Source: Tuctoria greenei
Taxonomy: Eukaryota > Streptophyta > Magnoliopsida > Poales > Poaceae
NCBI GenBank assembly: GCA_036927565.1
Contig: JAYESD010000001.1
Span: forward strand, 115,425,110 to 115,489,109
Direction: 5' to 3'
Length of the DNA: 64,000 nt
Shown: piece after piece, positions 10,988-21,649 of the stretch
Position numbering within the stretch: the stretch's first letter is position 1
Layout: each line of letters starts with the position of its first letter
Made by a program: the position numbers and the translations under genes
The notes under the pieces: generated by a model
What the model saw: only the letters and a program-made list of their open reading frames with translations
Told to the model about the DNA's origin: nothing
The model's database searches: none

Positions 10988-12203
10988 CATACCTTTATCA
11001 CAACCGATTCTTAAGCAACAACCGCCTAATAAAATGGAAATCACAGGCGGTTTTTCATTAAAATCCGCCTGTGAAAATGGACGACTATACAAAGGGCCCC
11101 TCGGGCACCACAAAAAACCTAACCCAGAAGATTTTACATAGACACAGTTAGGCTGCTAAAATTTTCCCTTTTCTGCCGCCCCTCTGCTTCTAGTGTGCGT
11201 GTGCCGTTCTTTCATCAGATGATCAAGCTTCAAACAGAGAAACGGTTTGCAGAGGCTTCTTCTTCCACTGTCAAACAACTTCCATCGTTTGTTGTCCCGT
11301 TTTTCAGTTTGGTTTTGTTGAGTTTGCCTCCAACCCCCCCTCCCCCCTACTCCCCAAGATGTAGTTGAGCCTCCTCTTGAGCTCGTACATGAATTTTGTA
11401 GAAAAAAAAAGTAGATTTAAATGATTAAAGGTTGAAGATGAATACAAGCACATCACACGTTCAATGAAATGATTCAATAAATAAGCCCAACTTCCAAAAT
11501 CCATTACTGTATGTAGAAAGCTCCAAAAATCCTCAAACATATTTTGGTGTACTCTACTTGATTTGCACTTTACAGTGGTGTGAATTATTTGGTATGAAAA
11601 TTCACAGTAATTTCTGTGTAATTCAATTTCCTTTTTTCCTTTGAGAAATTATTCCAGGGAAAATTTCTAAACTTTGCTAGAAAATCCTTCATATATCATA
11701 GTATCTCCAGTAAAAAAATCCAAGTTTATTAACTGTGTTTAAGTTAGCATAATAAATGCAATTGTCCATAGGTTAATTGTTTTGAAAAAATATTTCCAGA
11801 AAATATCTTGGACTTCAAAAATCTATTATGGCCACTAGGAAGCTGAGAAAATTATGAAACAAATTTTCTTGGAACCTTATGAACACACCTACATGATACA
11901 AATATTCACTCATAGGATACAGGCTGGTTATGTCTCCGTAAATTCATTGTAAGGAAGACCTTTAGGGAATATTTGTGGCCAAATCCTGTAGTAGAAATTT
12001 TTTTAAATTTGACAAAAAATCTTTATGATCTTTGGAACTCTCTTTAAAAATTTCAACATCATAATCCCCTATCTTTTTGCATTATAAATTCTACTATTAA
12101 ACATATCATTAAAGCATATATTAATGTAATTCAATTTATTCATATCGACCTGATCATTTTAAAGCACATCCCTTATTTTATCCATTTTTTCACATTTTTT
12201 TCA
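10988..12203 (+). other. CACTA leader upstream of the transposase
   Basis: Subterminal GGCGG repeats end at about 11,080. A more GC-balanced stretch (11,090-11,340) follows and could be the transposase 5' untranslated exon. AT-rich, intron-like DNA then runs up to the first transposase frame. No coding frame is supported here. Confidence 0.4.
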
Positions 12204-12491
12204 TTGAAGATGGACCGTCGAGCGTGGATGTATAACATGCCAAGACCTGATCATATGTACATTCAAAATGTTCCAAATTTTATTGAAGCATCCAAGAGAC
12301 ATGCGAAGATGCAAAAGATAGATGTCATATTATGTCCATGTATCAACTGCAAAAATAAGATTGCATGGATAGATACTACAGTGATCCAATCTCATTTGGT
12401 GAAAAGAGGTTTCAAAGAAAACTACATAATATGGACAGAGCATGGTGAGTTAGATACACATGAAGTCGATAAAGATAATGAGAGAGGTTAG
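12204..12491 (+). pseudogene. CACTA transposase fragment 1 (Transposase-associated domain)
   Basis: This is the N-terminal domain of plant tnp2 transposases. The frame begins MKMDRRAWMYNMPRPD, with the family's DR.WMY signature. Next come FIEASKRHAKM and the zinc-like CPCINCKN, then HLVKRGFKENYIIWTEHGE, the usual end of the domain (about 80 residues). A TAG ends the frame at 12,489-12,491. The natural protein continues through an acidic linker, still visible as poorly open sequence at 12,492-12,700. The domain is thought to help DNA binding. It stands directly upstream of the catalytic part. Confidence 0.85.
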
Positions 12492-12706
12492 ATGACGATA
12501 ATGTTCATATCGATGATGGTAGTGACAATCAAGATGGTGATGATGATGATGAGTTTGATTGTGAGGAGATGTTGCGTCACGTCGAAGCACATGTATTGAT
12601 TTCTTTTGGAGCAAGTAAAGGTTTAAGTAAAATGGAGACATTGTAGAATGCGGCGACAAAGCTTTTATATGATGACTTAAAGGGTTGTGATAAAGAGTTT
12701 ACTACA

Positions 12707-13879
12707 TTGCGTGCAGTTCTAGAACTACTAATGTTGAAAGCCACACACGGATGGTCCGATTGTAGTTTCTCTGATCTTTCGAATCTTTTGGCAGGAATTC
12801 TTCCAAATCCCAATAAACTGCTCATAAGCACTTATAAAGCGAAGAAACTTCTTTGCCCGATGGCACTAGGTGTGACAAAAGTACATGCTTGTGTGAACCA
12901 TTGTATTCTATATCGCAAAGAGCATGAGCTCACAACTAGATGCCCCATCTGCGGTGTCAGTAGATACAAGAAGGACTACAATCACCAGTATATTACCAAC
13001 ATGAATAAGACCCAAACGAATAAGAAGTTTATTATTTGCCCTGAAAGTGATGATGGCGATACTTCTGACGATGCAAGCGGGAAGAATGAGAGAAAAATTC
13101 CTGCCTTGGTGATGTGGTACCTTCCAGTAATTGATCACTTGAAGCATTTGTTCTCAAAACCTAGAGAGGATGAACTTATGCATTGGCATTCTGAGCAGCG
13201 CAGGAAAAATTATACACATATTCGACACCCTGGTGATGCAACCCAGTGGAAAAATTTTGATATTCAGTATCCAGAATTCACAAAGAAAATTAGAAATGTA
13301 AGGTTTGCCTTGGGTACAGACGGAATGAATTCGTTTGCTGAAAAAATGAGCATACACAGCACATGACACGTGGTCTAAACGATGTACAACCTACTAACGT
13401 GGTTGTGTCAGAAAAGGAAATATATTTTGTTATCTGTTCTTATCCATTATCCGAAACAACTTGGCATCGAAATTGATGTGTTCTTGGAACCTTTAATAGA
13501 AGATATGGCGAAATTGTGGAATGAAGAGGTACGTACATGGGATGAGTACAAGCGGGAGTATTTCACGCTAAGAGCAATGATATTCGTTACCGTGCACTAT
13601 TATTCCAGACTGTTTACATTATTGGGACAAATGAAAGGGAAGAAAGGTTGTGTAAGGTGTGTGGATGGAACTAGATTTTTACACCTCACTTCATCCAGAA
13701 AGACGGTATACATGAGACAGCGGCGATTCTTGACAGATACACACAAGTATAGGAAGATGAAAGAACAATTTGATAACAAAATCGAAAAAGATACTGCACC
13801 AAAACCTTACAGTGGAAAACTCGTATTCGAAATGGTCAAGAACGCTCATATTTCTTTCAGTAAGGGCAAAAAAAAATGA
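12707..13879 (+). pseudogene. CACTA transposase fragment 2 (Transposase_21 core)
   Basis: This is the main Transposase_21 region, responsible for cutting and joining element ends in active relatives. Visible blocks are CPMALGVTKVHACVNHCILY, a CPICGVSRYKKD zinc-like motif, MHWHSEQRRKNY, RHPGDATQWKNFD, and RFALGTDGMNSFAEKMSIHST. A stop at 13,366 breaks the frame there. A second piece starts at 13,382 (YNLLTWLCQKRKYILLSVLI) and carries IEIDVFLEPLIEDMAKLWNE. It runs to a stop at 13,879, just after an A-run. Compared with active relatives, the THSTWPV and CP.CL cysteine regions are eroded. Confidence 0.85.
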
Positions 13880-15120
13880 ACAAAGAGAAAGAAATTAAAA
13901 CTACATCTTCGGGTGATACAACTAACATGACTTTCAAGAAACAATCAATTTTTTTCAAGTATCTTCCGTATTGGAAGAACCTAGAATTTTGCCATAGTAT
14001 TGATTTGATGCACGTTACAAAGAATGTATTTGACAGCATCATTGGAACCTTGCTGGACATGCCGATGACATCACGTAAGGACCTAGTAAATCTTATGAGA
14101 CCAGAGCTTCACCCGGTAGAAAAGACAAACGGGAAGCATTACCTTTCCCCAGCCACCTACGACTTGACACTACAAGAGAAAAAGGCGATTTGCGAATGTT
14201 TGCGTTGGATCATAGTGCTCACGAGTTTCTCATCCAATATCCGCAAACTAGTCTTGTTGAAAGATATGTCTTTATTCGGCCATAATTCTCACGACTGCCA
14301 CATGATGATGACAGTGTTCCTTGCCATTACAAAAAAGGTCATCAAACCTGAGAATATAAAAGTTGTCATCACACGTTTGTGTTACTTCTTCAATGCAGTA
14401 TCGCAAAAGGTTATAGCATGTGAAAACTTAGACTATTTGAAAATCGTCGAGACTATGTGCAAGCTTGAGATGTGTTTCCCACCATCCTTTTTTGATATGC
14501 AAGTAAACCTAATCATACATCTTGTTGATCAAATAAGAGCATTGGAGCCACTATATTTACATCATATGTTTTCATTGGAGAGATATTTAGGAGTATTAAA
14601 AGGTTATGTGCGAAACCGTGCTCACCCAAAGGGTTCAATTATGGAAGGATATACCACTGAAGAAGTGATTGCGGGTTGCGCTGATTACATCAAAGATGGA
14701 AAGCAGGTAGGTGTGCCTATACCAGTACATGAGGGTAAACTACGTGGGAGAGGCAAAGTGGGTAAGAAAACTTTTATCATTCAAGATTACAATAATGTAC
14801 ACCATGCACATTTTGGTGTACTACAACAACTCCCAATAGTTGAGCCATACATCGAGGAACACCAAATTGAGCTTCGTAAAAGAACCCAATGCCGCAGAGA
14901 GGACTGGATCATGAAAGAGCATAGAAGACGTTCCACTGAATGGTTAATGGACAAAAATATACCATATGGAAACTCTATAGAAGAGACAACAATGAAGAAG
15001 TTAGCTTCTGGCCCATCTTCTTTGGTGACATCATGGCAAGCATATGACATCAATGGTAACACATTTTACACTAAGGAAAATACGGTAAGAGTGTTGCACA
15101 AAATATTGGTGTTTGTATAG
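13876..15120 (+). pseudogene. CACTA transposase fragment 3 (end of Transposase_21 and DUF4218)
   Basis: A 414-residue open stretch resumes in another frame after the A7 run at 13,869-13,875, which suggests a 1-base slip. It shows FKYLPYWKNLEFCHSIDLMHV, the conserved block before DUF4218. KHYLSPATYDLTLQEKK and CFPPSFFDMQVNLIIHLVDQ follow, then LYLHHMFSLERYLGVLKGYV. RNRAHPKGSIMEGYTTEEVI matches the core of DUF4218. It ends near the start of the DUF4216 region. This is the longest uninterrupted part of the transposase. Confidence 0.85.
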
Positions 15121-15566
15121 AGGATTATGATCCACAAGGGCAAAAGACCACATCCTTCGGGTTCATAGATGAAATGTGGGAACTCAATTATGGCGAAAGA
15201 ATGCTAATGTCCATATTTAAGTGCCAATGGGTCAAACATCCTGATGGTGTGAAAGTGAACAACTATGGGCTGACACTAGTGGAATTGAACAAAGTGGGTT
15301 ATAAAGATGACCCGTGAGTTCTTGCCGATCGTGTTGCATAAGTTTTTTATGTACAAGATCTAGGAACTGAGAAGATGCATGTAGTTGTTTCTGGAAAGCA
15401 AAATATTGTTGGGTTGAGAATGTAGGAGATAATGAAGAGAATGTAATCAATATGAAGAGAAGTACCTTTTCACCAAACCAAAAAACATCAAGCGCGTAGA
15501 GAGAAGGATTAAAAAGGGTTTTAAACCTTATATGCGAGGAGATGTCAATGCTGAAAAAAATGTGTG
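15100..15566 (+). pseudogene. CACTA transposase fragment 4 (DUF4216 remnant)
   Basis: After a frame change near 15,090-15,120, the sequence reads CIEDYDPQGQKTTSFGFIDE, then MLMSIFKCQWVKHPDGVKVN and YGLTLVELNKVGYKDDP. This is the DUF4216 pattern that follows DUF4218 in plant tnp2 proteins. Stops at about 15,316 and beyond close it. A short basic tail (RRIKKGFKPYMRGDV) is still readable near 15,510. The piece is collinear with the fragments upstream. Confidence 0.7.
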
Positions 15567-15915
15567 ATATATATTGTATTTATTTGTAATATTACAATGA
15601 AGCTTTAATATTTTAATTTGACATTTTTTCTTTTTATGAATTTGTTCATACATGTAGGTATGTGCATATCATGTATATGTCTATATTATTATGTATACAT
15701 ATAAATGATATAAATATATACATATATATGCATATATAGTATAATATATACAAATATATATAATATATTACTATAAAATGCTCTAAAAAGTATTATTGGT
15801 TTCTTCTTTTAGTCCCCTTCACAATCGATCAGTAAGCAAAACCCATTTGTGAAAACATAGGGGGCATCACAAGCGGTCCGTATAAAATACCACATGAAAT
15901 ATATGCACCACAACA
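15567..15915. other. AT-rich 3' region of the CACTA element
   Basis: TA-rich DNA with imperfect ATATA runs (15,700-15,770) follows the transposase and passes into subterminal repeats. No gene is seen. Confidence 0.4.
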
Positions 15916-16245
15916 GACGGTTCTTTATTAATAGCAGCCTGTGAAAACAATGCTTTACCCAGGCGGTTTTTTATTAAAAACCGCTTGTAATGTTTGAACT
16001 AGTACAAGCGGTTTTTTATTAATAGCCGCCCGTGAAAAGCATGTATTTACTCAGGCGGTGTTTTATTAAAAACCGCCTGTGATGTGTGTAACAGTTCAGG
16101 CGGTTCTTTATTAATAGCCGCCCGTGAAAAATGCGGTTGTTTATGGAATACCGCCTGTGATGTTTAATCATCACAGTCGGTTATTGTATCATTCGACGTC
16201 ACAACCGCATTTTTTACGAACCACCTGTGTTTGAAAAACGAGGCG
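15916..16245 (+). repeat. hairpin subterminal repeats of the CACTA element
   Basis: Units start near 15,916, 15,962, 16,006, 16,053 and 16,099, about 46 bp apart, with degenerate ones to 16,245. Each is itself a short inverted repeat: GGCGGTTTT, an ATTA spacer, then AAAACCGCC or TAGCCGCC. Such arrays bind the TnpA-type protein in En/Spm relatives. Confidence 0.75.
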
Positions 16246-16257
16246 CTTGTAATAATT

Positions 16258-16272
16258 GGTTTTGTAGTAGTG
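16258..16272 (-). repeat. right terminal inverted repeat of the CACTA element
   Basis: GGTTTTGTAGTAGTG read on the minus strand is CACTACTACAAAACC, a standard CACTA terminus. It ends exactly where the sequence character changes. Confidence 0.8.
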
Positions 16273-16455
16273 CTTTCCGTGTGAAATCCGAGACGGGCTG
16301 AGACGAGTCATTGGTAACGCACTATTCTGGGCTCGTCGCCGATGAGTAAACATGGGAGACGATCTTTAGTTGCAATCAACATTAATGGAATTAAGAGATA
16401 AACAAATAGAACCACAATCACATTGCAATCCAAAGATGAACATTTGCAACTCAAA

Positions 16456-16458
<3 letters not shown>

Positions 16459-16505
<47 letters not shown>

Positions 16506-16549
16506 GTGTGTGTGTGTCTATATATATATATATATAGACACACACACAC

Positions 16550-16626
<77 letters not shown>
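16459..16626. repeat. compound TA/TG/CA microsatellite with palindromic core
   Basis: (TA)n, (TG)n, (TA)n, (CA)n, (TA)n and (CA)n blocks follow each other. The middle forms an extended inverted repeat around 16,500-16,560. Frames across it (poly Ile-Tyr) are artefacts. Confidence 0.95.
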
Positions 16627-16776
16627 TTGCAATTTTAGACATATGCATTTTGCAACTGATAGTTTATACACATTACGTGCCCTCTAAACTGTACATTTCA
16701 GACCTATATTCCTATGAAGCTCCCATCAATCGATCTAAACTGTACTGTCGAGCTTGCTCCCAAACTTCAAGTACTA

Positions 16777-16842
16777 AAATTTTGACAGTAATACCAGGAC
16801 ACCACCCCTAAATTTTGACAGTAATACCAGGACACCACCCCT
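16777..16842 (+). repeat. 33-bp tandem duplication
   Basis: Two perfect 33-bp units (16,777-16,809 and 16,810-16,842) contain TTTTGACAGTAATACCAGG. The homologous place in the third segment copy (about 53,768) has one unit, so the duplication arose in this copy. Confidence 0.85.
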
Positions 16843-18122
16843 GCGAAATCTCAATTTAAGATATATAATAAATCACTTCAAATAAATTCGGCAACAATTA
16901 CTAATTACTTGAGCAAAATAAATCTATCTTACAATCTCTTGATCAAGAATCCCAAGGCAGAGTGCTTCTGAGCGATGAACATTCGGGTGGAAGAAACTAG
17001 GTGGAAAGGCTCATCTTGGAGGTACCATGGGATAGTCCTTCGAGAAGGAGATTGTCAATGGATAGTAACCACATTCCCAGTCAATCTACAAAGGAAATTC
17101 ATTAATAAGGGGACGATGGTTATACTGGATTGTGCAGAGAAATTGGACAACAAGTGACGCAAATAGCGAGCCATTAAATTGCAAACACCAAAACAAACAA
17201 GACAGAACATAACCAGTGGCGCAAAAGCAAAAGTACAGAGTGTGTCATTAAGTTCATCAGTCCATTGCAGAGCTACATATAATCATACGATCGGTGTGCC
17301 ATATGTACATACATGAGGCTGGTTCTTGCGCCATGCCAAGCGCTCCTCCTTGAATCAGCCATGCACCAAGTCAATAACAAATTTCCCAGCCATGAACTAC
17401 ATATAAAGTGGAATATAAGTAGCATAGAATAGGAGGGAGTAGGGACAGCAAGGATGGTACAATGAGGACGACGGCGACAGTGACGATGGCGACGACAATG
17501 ATGGCGATGATGAAAAGTGGATGGAAGGCGGCGATGCACTAGAATTGGATCGTGATTTGTACTAAAACAGTCTTTAGGGCGAGAGAGCGAAAGAGCGCAA
17601 AAGATTGAAAATTTGCCAAAAACTTAGCTAAGTGTTCGAATAGAGTGCCCAAGAGCTTAAATAGCTAGGTCAAAAGGGAGACAAGCTAGAAAAAGCGCAT
17701 CTACGATCGTTGACAAAGGGAGATGAGCGGGAGACAAGCTCGTCTCCCTTTTGCATCCTTTCGTTTCCCCAAGACGAGTGGCAGGTGGTGCGAAGAACTT
17801 AATTTGCGGTGGGTGGTGCAAAGTAATTGCAGCCGGTGGTGTGGAGATGTGCGACCGGCCTGTGACCTTTCGTTTCCTCGAGGCGAGCGGTTTCGAAGCG
17901 TCCCAGCGTCCCATCAATGCAAGCAAAATGAACTGCTCCATCATTCCGCACAGACCTTATATAAGATGCGCTATCGTCGACTACTCCATAGTTCTCCACA
18001 AGTGCGTCTCCCTTTTGCATCCTTTCATTTCTCCTCTTCTTCGTCTTATGTAAGAAGCCACCCACCACCATGGCCAAAGTTGTGCCGCTAAGCCCGCCGA
18101 GGGAGCCACCCTTCAATAAACA

Positions 18123-18356
18123 GTGTTGCGACTCCCCGAGGAGCTCAAGAACGACCCACACCTCGTTATCGCGCGAGATGCGTACAACAATACGTCTCGT
18201 TCCATGAGTTCCTTAGGTATGGATACCCTTCCAGAGTTTACTGGAATGGATACCACCGGCCACTACCTCTACTCCCTCATAGGTGTGGCCGATCGTCTCG
18301 ACACTCTATTCAAGATGATGGCCAGGAGCTCAGCATCGAGGGCTGCAGGAACCTAG
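18123..18356 (+). CDS. short unidentified frame inside the non-autonomous CACTA-like element
   Basis: A 77-residue frame, MLRLPEELKNDPHLVIARDA..., stays open in both copies of the segment (second copy 55,056-55,289, with about ten amino-acid differences). I recognise no domain. It sits between the two groups of subterminal motifs, where a captured or accessory gene piece would be. The open frame in both copies may only reflect their recent common origin. Low confidence that it is a gene. Confidence 0.2.
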   Translation: MLRLPEELKNDPHLVIARDAYNNTSRSMSSLGMDTLPEFTGMDTTGHYLYSLIGVADRLDTLFKMMARSSASRAAGT

Positions 18357-18453
18357 TGACGGTGATGGCGAGGAACCTCGATCTCGAGGTCACACTGTTG
18401 GAGTAGCCAATCCAGGCTCCTTGTGCACAGGCTCCTGGAGAGCCTGTGCCGGG

Positions 18454-18489
18454 GGAGGAGGAGGAGGAGGAGGAGGAGGAGGAGGAGAG
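18454..18489 (+). repeat. (GGA)n trinucleotide repeat, copy 1
   Basis: About 12 GGA/GAG units lie in an acidic-codon context after GAGCCTGTGCCGG. The third-segment copy (55,387-55,445) is longer by several units, so the tract has varied since duplication. Confidence 0.9.
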
Positions 18490-19641
18490 GAGTAGGATTT
18501 ACTTTTTCTTTTGTTGTTTATTCTTTTCTTGTGTCTTCTTGTACTTTCTCTTGTGTTTTGTAATGTATTGTGTTAATGAATGAATGTGTTATCTGTGTTC
18601 ATCTATGTGAATGAATATTATCTTTTGTGTTCATCTTTGTGAATGAATGAATGAATGTTATCTCATGTGTTCATCGTGTTCGTCGAGAATGACAATTAAT
18701 AAGGAACGGAGATTTGATTATTTTTTGGATTAAATCGGACTGATTCGATCAGTGAAGGTGCTCTGCATTTGAATGACAATCTATTTAGTTATCAAGTGAA
18801 TGTCCTCATTCGTTTAGTGAATGTGTTCATCTATGTGTGATATCAAGTGAACGAAGCAAAAGGGAGAAGATCACGAAATACACCCGAGGAGACACGATAA
18901 TAAAAGGAGATGACCTTTCTGTAAAGTACGTCTCATTTCGTTTCGTAAATAGGAGACACACTTTGTGCTAAGACCGTCTCCCTTTTGTTAGAGGAGCGGG
19001 CATGTCTCGGATATTAACTTAAATGAGACGAGCCGTAAAGAAGCTCGTCTCCTTTTACACTCAATCAAGATATGTACAGATCCTTGCAGCGGGCGCGTCT
19101 TGTTTACCCATATCAAAGACAGTCTCCTTTGCGCTCGTCGCCCGATCTTTGTCTCCTATTTGAGTTTCTTACGTAGTGTAGAATATTTTAGACACTGAGG
19201 CTACTAAAAAACAAGATGAAGCTAATGCCTAATAACCACATCCTTTTCACCCACAAAGCCTATAACCTGACAAAAGCAACATTGTACTATTTTGTTTGCA
19301 ATGCATCGACAAACATTAAGATGTGTGGCAAATATGCATCAAAGGGAATAAAAATTACACACGTCAACCCTTTAGGAGATTTGCATTGGTGACAACTCAT
19401 CCATGATATCCATGGTGAGGTTGTATCAACATATTAGTGCTTGAAAATATGAAGCTAATGATTAATCCAGACCACAGCATTAAATATTTCACAAGCTACA
19501 AATGCAGAGTCAATCCAGTCAACTTCGCGCGTTATAATCTAACAATAGAATAAAATTCATGCAAGGAGAAATCTATCACATACGATTGGTAGACTGATTA
19601 AATCTGTACAGTTCATTTAAATGGAGAACACACATTATGAA

Positions 19642-19899
19642 TGTTGTGTATATTTTATTTCTAGAATATTATAAAAGTGTATTAGAGAGATTCATAGGAA
19701 GAGTCCTAGTTAGATTTAAATTAGGAGTCCTAGTATAGTTGGAGTTGAGTTAGAGTAGAATCCATAATGGCTACACTTGTAACTCTCCTAATTTTTTGGC
19801 TATATATAGCTGTCAATACCAGAGTCATATCATCAAGAAAATCAGAACACAAATTTTGAGTTGAATTATATCTAGAATTCCAACAATTGGTATCAGAGC
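19642..19899 (+). repeat. copia LTR remnant with primer-binding site (copy 1)
   Basis: A 244-bp LTR (19,642-19,885) runs from TGTTGTGTATATTTT to ...AATTCCAACA and contains the TATA box GCTATATATAGC. Two bases later TGGTATCAGAGC (19,888-19,899) matches the initiator Met-tRNA primer site used by Ty1/copia elements. No gag or pol follows, so only the 5' end of the element survives. The same remnant is at 56,599-56,854. Confidence 0.75.
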
Positions 19900-20804
19900 T
19901 TTTAGTTAGAGATCCTATTTGCTGGTTCTGGGAGGACGTCTTCTGAGCCGACAACTAGGCGTGATCGATTGAGCCAGTGTGTTGTGGTTTGATCGAGATC
20001 CTTTAGGCCTCATTTGGCTGAAGAGGGTACAAAACCCAGGGTGCCAGTTCCTGGCGTGGAGGAAACCCCACATCACTCTTCCCCGGGGTGCGTGCTCCCC
20101 TGGAGGATGGATTGGCCTGGCGGTGTTTGGGAATTCAGGAAGATAAGCCCAACAAAAATCTGAAAAATTTAAAATCTAGAAAAATATAAAATTTCAGGGA
20201 AGTAAAATGTCTAAAAAATAGGAAAGATAAAAATCGAGGAACTTTTTTCAAAAATACTACATTATCATAAAACATTCAAATAAAATAAATTTCAGGCAAG
20301 GGAGAGCATAGGGGAAACTACCGCAGCAAAAAATTCAAGCAAATCTGATAAATTGCTGGAAAATTCAAAAAAATTATAAACTTCAACAAAATTTCAGGAA
20401 AATCATAAAGTGCTCGATAAATTCAAAGAACTTAAAACTCACAATAAATTGAGTAATATGCATATTTGTAGCAATAATAAGTACTACAATCTAATAAGAA
20501 AAATTCTAGATCCGCCATTACGTGCATCATTTTACAAGTAAATGAACAAAGTTCAAGGTGGACATGAAAGGTGATTGACAACACATTCACAAGTTATATA
20601 AGGTAGATATGCAAGATTGATCACATGACGACTCTGAGCAACTATAAATTACAGCAGATTGCTCAATGACCAATTCAATGTTACAGCAGTCTACAAACAC
20701 AAAAAAGACTGAATCAGAAAACATCGAACGGTAAGGAACGACAGCTGCAATGCCCGATCATCTGATTGCTCGATGAACATGATTGAACATGATAAATCAA
20801 TGTG
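19900..20804. other. non-coding segment flanking the host-gene remnant
   Basis: No gene is seen. It holds the broken internal part of the copia remnant (to about 20,130), then AT-rich DNA. The string GCAGCAAAAAATTCAAGC near 20,323 is the point at which the second segment copy (35,467) begins. Confidence 0.4.
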
Positions 20805-20863
20805 TCAAGAAAAGTGACTAGGATGCTGCGTCTTCTGGATAGCTGGCTGCATCTTCTGGATAG
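20805..20863 (-). CDS. possible last exon of an unidentified host gene (segment copy 1)
   Basis: On the minus strand a good acceptor (GTGATTTCAG) precedes a 59-bp exon. The exon holds an internal 18-19-bp tandem repeat (CTATCCAGAAGA, twice). Joined in phase after the 31-bp exon it reads AIQKMQPAIQKTQHPSHFS and then stops at 20,805-20,807. In another frame it would read YPEDAAS twice and stop at 20,818. The family is not recognised. It is present in all three segment copies (35,948-36,006; 57,765-57,823). Confidence 0.35.
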
Positions 20864-21390
20864 CTGAAATCACAACCGACGAAAACAACCACAATTAGTA
20901 AGCATACTGTTCAATATATATGTAACAAGTGGTGTGTCGATGTATACATGCTGTATTAGCTAGCTGATCACAATAACAGTTTATATACAAGCAGGAGCTA
21001 ATTGTTTAAGCCAACTTGTTTAAGTCGTATTCATACTGCTAAATCTATTTATCATGGTCTGAATGCATGCTAGATGAGCATGGGCAGTCATGCCAAACAA
21101 GAGAAGACTATCTGCTTCTAGTAATGCTAACTAAAAAAGAGACTATAATTCACTTCACACAGAAGAATTTACTCAGGGAAAAAAAATTGGAAACTGCATC
21201 TAAATAGATCTTATAAGTCACTTGGCCACATTAGAGAGCAGCTAACGCATAGGTGCAAGTGCAAAGGTAAAATTGGGAGGATTATTACTGTGATGACTGA
21301 TCAAACAACAAAATGCAGATTTATATTGCTTGTGACTTACTTATAGTACCTAGGTGTCCAAAAGTTGAGCCTGGTGTCCGAAAGTATTAC

Positions 21391-21421
21391 CTCCTGGTTT
21401 CAGATTTGCAGAGCAAGCAAG
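21391..21421 (-). CDS. possible 31-bp exon of the same host gene (copy 1)
   Basis: Acceptor ATGGTGTTGCAG and donor GGAG/GTAATA bound a 31-bp block that reads LACSANLKPG plus one base. It follows the 64-bp exon in phase. Copy 3 keeps it (58,350-58,380). Copy 2 lost it in a deletion of about 474 bp. The evidence is splice-site pattern and open phase only. Confidence 0.3.
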
Positions 21422-21507
21422 CTGCAACACCATGAGTCTTAAGTTAAAATTATACATGGGGCTCTTAATGATTCAACTGGTGTGTGCAAGGATACTTATA
21501 AGCTTAC

Positions 21508-21571
21508 CATGTCTTTCATATAACTTATTTCATCAGCGATGTAAGCTTTTAATCCTTGAGTTGCCAAATTC
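21508..21571 (-). CDS. 64-bp exon of an unidentified host gene (copy 1)
   Basis: The acceptor is a clean pyrimidine tract (ACTGTTTCTGCAG) and the donor is ATG/GTAAGC. One frame is open through the exon and reads NLATQGLKAYIADEISYMKD plus Met; the other two frames contain stops. I cannot name the protein. The LINE target site lies within the acceptor's pyrimidine tract, so the LINE would have disrupted splicing of this exon. Equivalent exons are at 36,174-36,237 and, with a 1-base deletion, at 58,467-58,529. A real but fragmentary gene is more likely than chance, because the acceptor, donor and open phase coincide. Confidence 0.45.
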
Positions 21572-21580
21572 CTGCAGAAA

Positions 21581-21595
21581 CAGTAATATCATATA
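21581..21595 (+). repeat. LINE target-site duplication (5' side, copy 1)
   Basis: CAGTAATATCATATA precedes the LINE here, at 36,247-36,261 and at 58,539-58,553. It recurs after the LINE poly(A) at 49,000-49,014. This fixes the 5' start of the LINE at the next base. Confidence 0.85.
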
Positions 21596-21649
21596 GAGTT
21601 CCGTGAGTATGAATTTCATGTGTTCTGAAGTACCCCTGAGCCTTTCCTC

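Larger units (their letters stand above)
8591..16272 (+). mobile_element. CACTA (En/Spm) DNA transposon, inactive
   Basis: A tnp2-family transposase with Transposase-associated, Transposase_21, DUF4218 and DUF4216 regions is flanked by arrays of GGCGGTTTTT-type subterminal repeats. The right terminus reads GGTTTTGTAGTAGTG, the reverse complement of CACTACTACAAAACC. A matching left terminus was not found, so the left border given is only where subterminal repeats start. The next bases (CTT) would be the 3-bp target duplication, but cannot be confirmed without the left end. Confidence 0.8.
16273..19178 (+). mobile_element. non-autonomous CACTA-like element (copy 1)
   Basis: The right end reads CTTACGTAGTG (19,168-19,178), which on the minus strand is CACTACGTAAG, a CACTA-type terminus. 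Repeated AAAGGGAGACGAGC / GCTCGTCTCCCTTT motifs lie at 16,290-16,360, 17,670-17,745, 18,010 and 18,890-19,150, as subterminal repeats would. No transposase is present. The left terminus is missing, and the neighbouring CACTA element abuts it, so it may have inserted into this one's left end. A second copy lies at 53,513-56,135. Confidence 0.5.

Noticed and set aside
16366..16811. Open frames of 60-118 codons rich in Ile and Tyr
   Set aside because: They are translations of the TA/CA microsatellite and have no start context or domain.
18070..18120. ATGGCCAAAG start (also at 55,004) as a protein-coding gene
   Set aside because: The frame following the ATG differs between the two copies and closes at different points.
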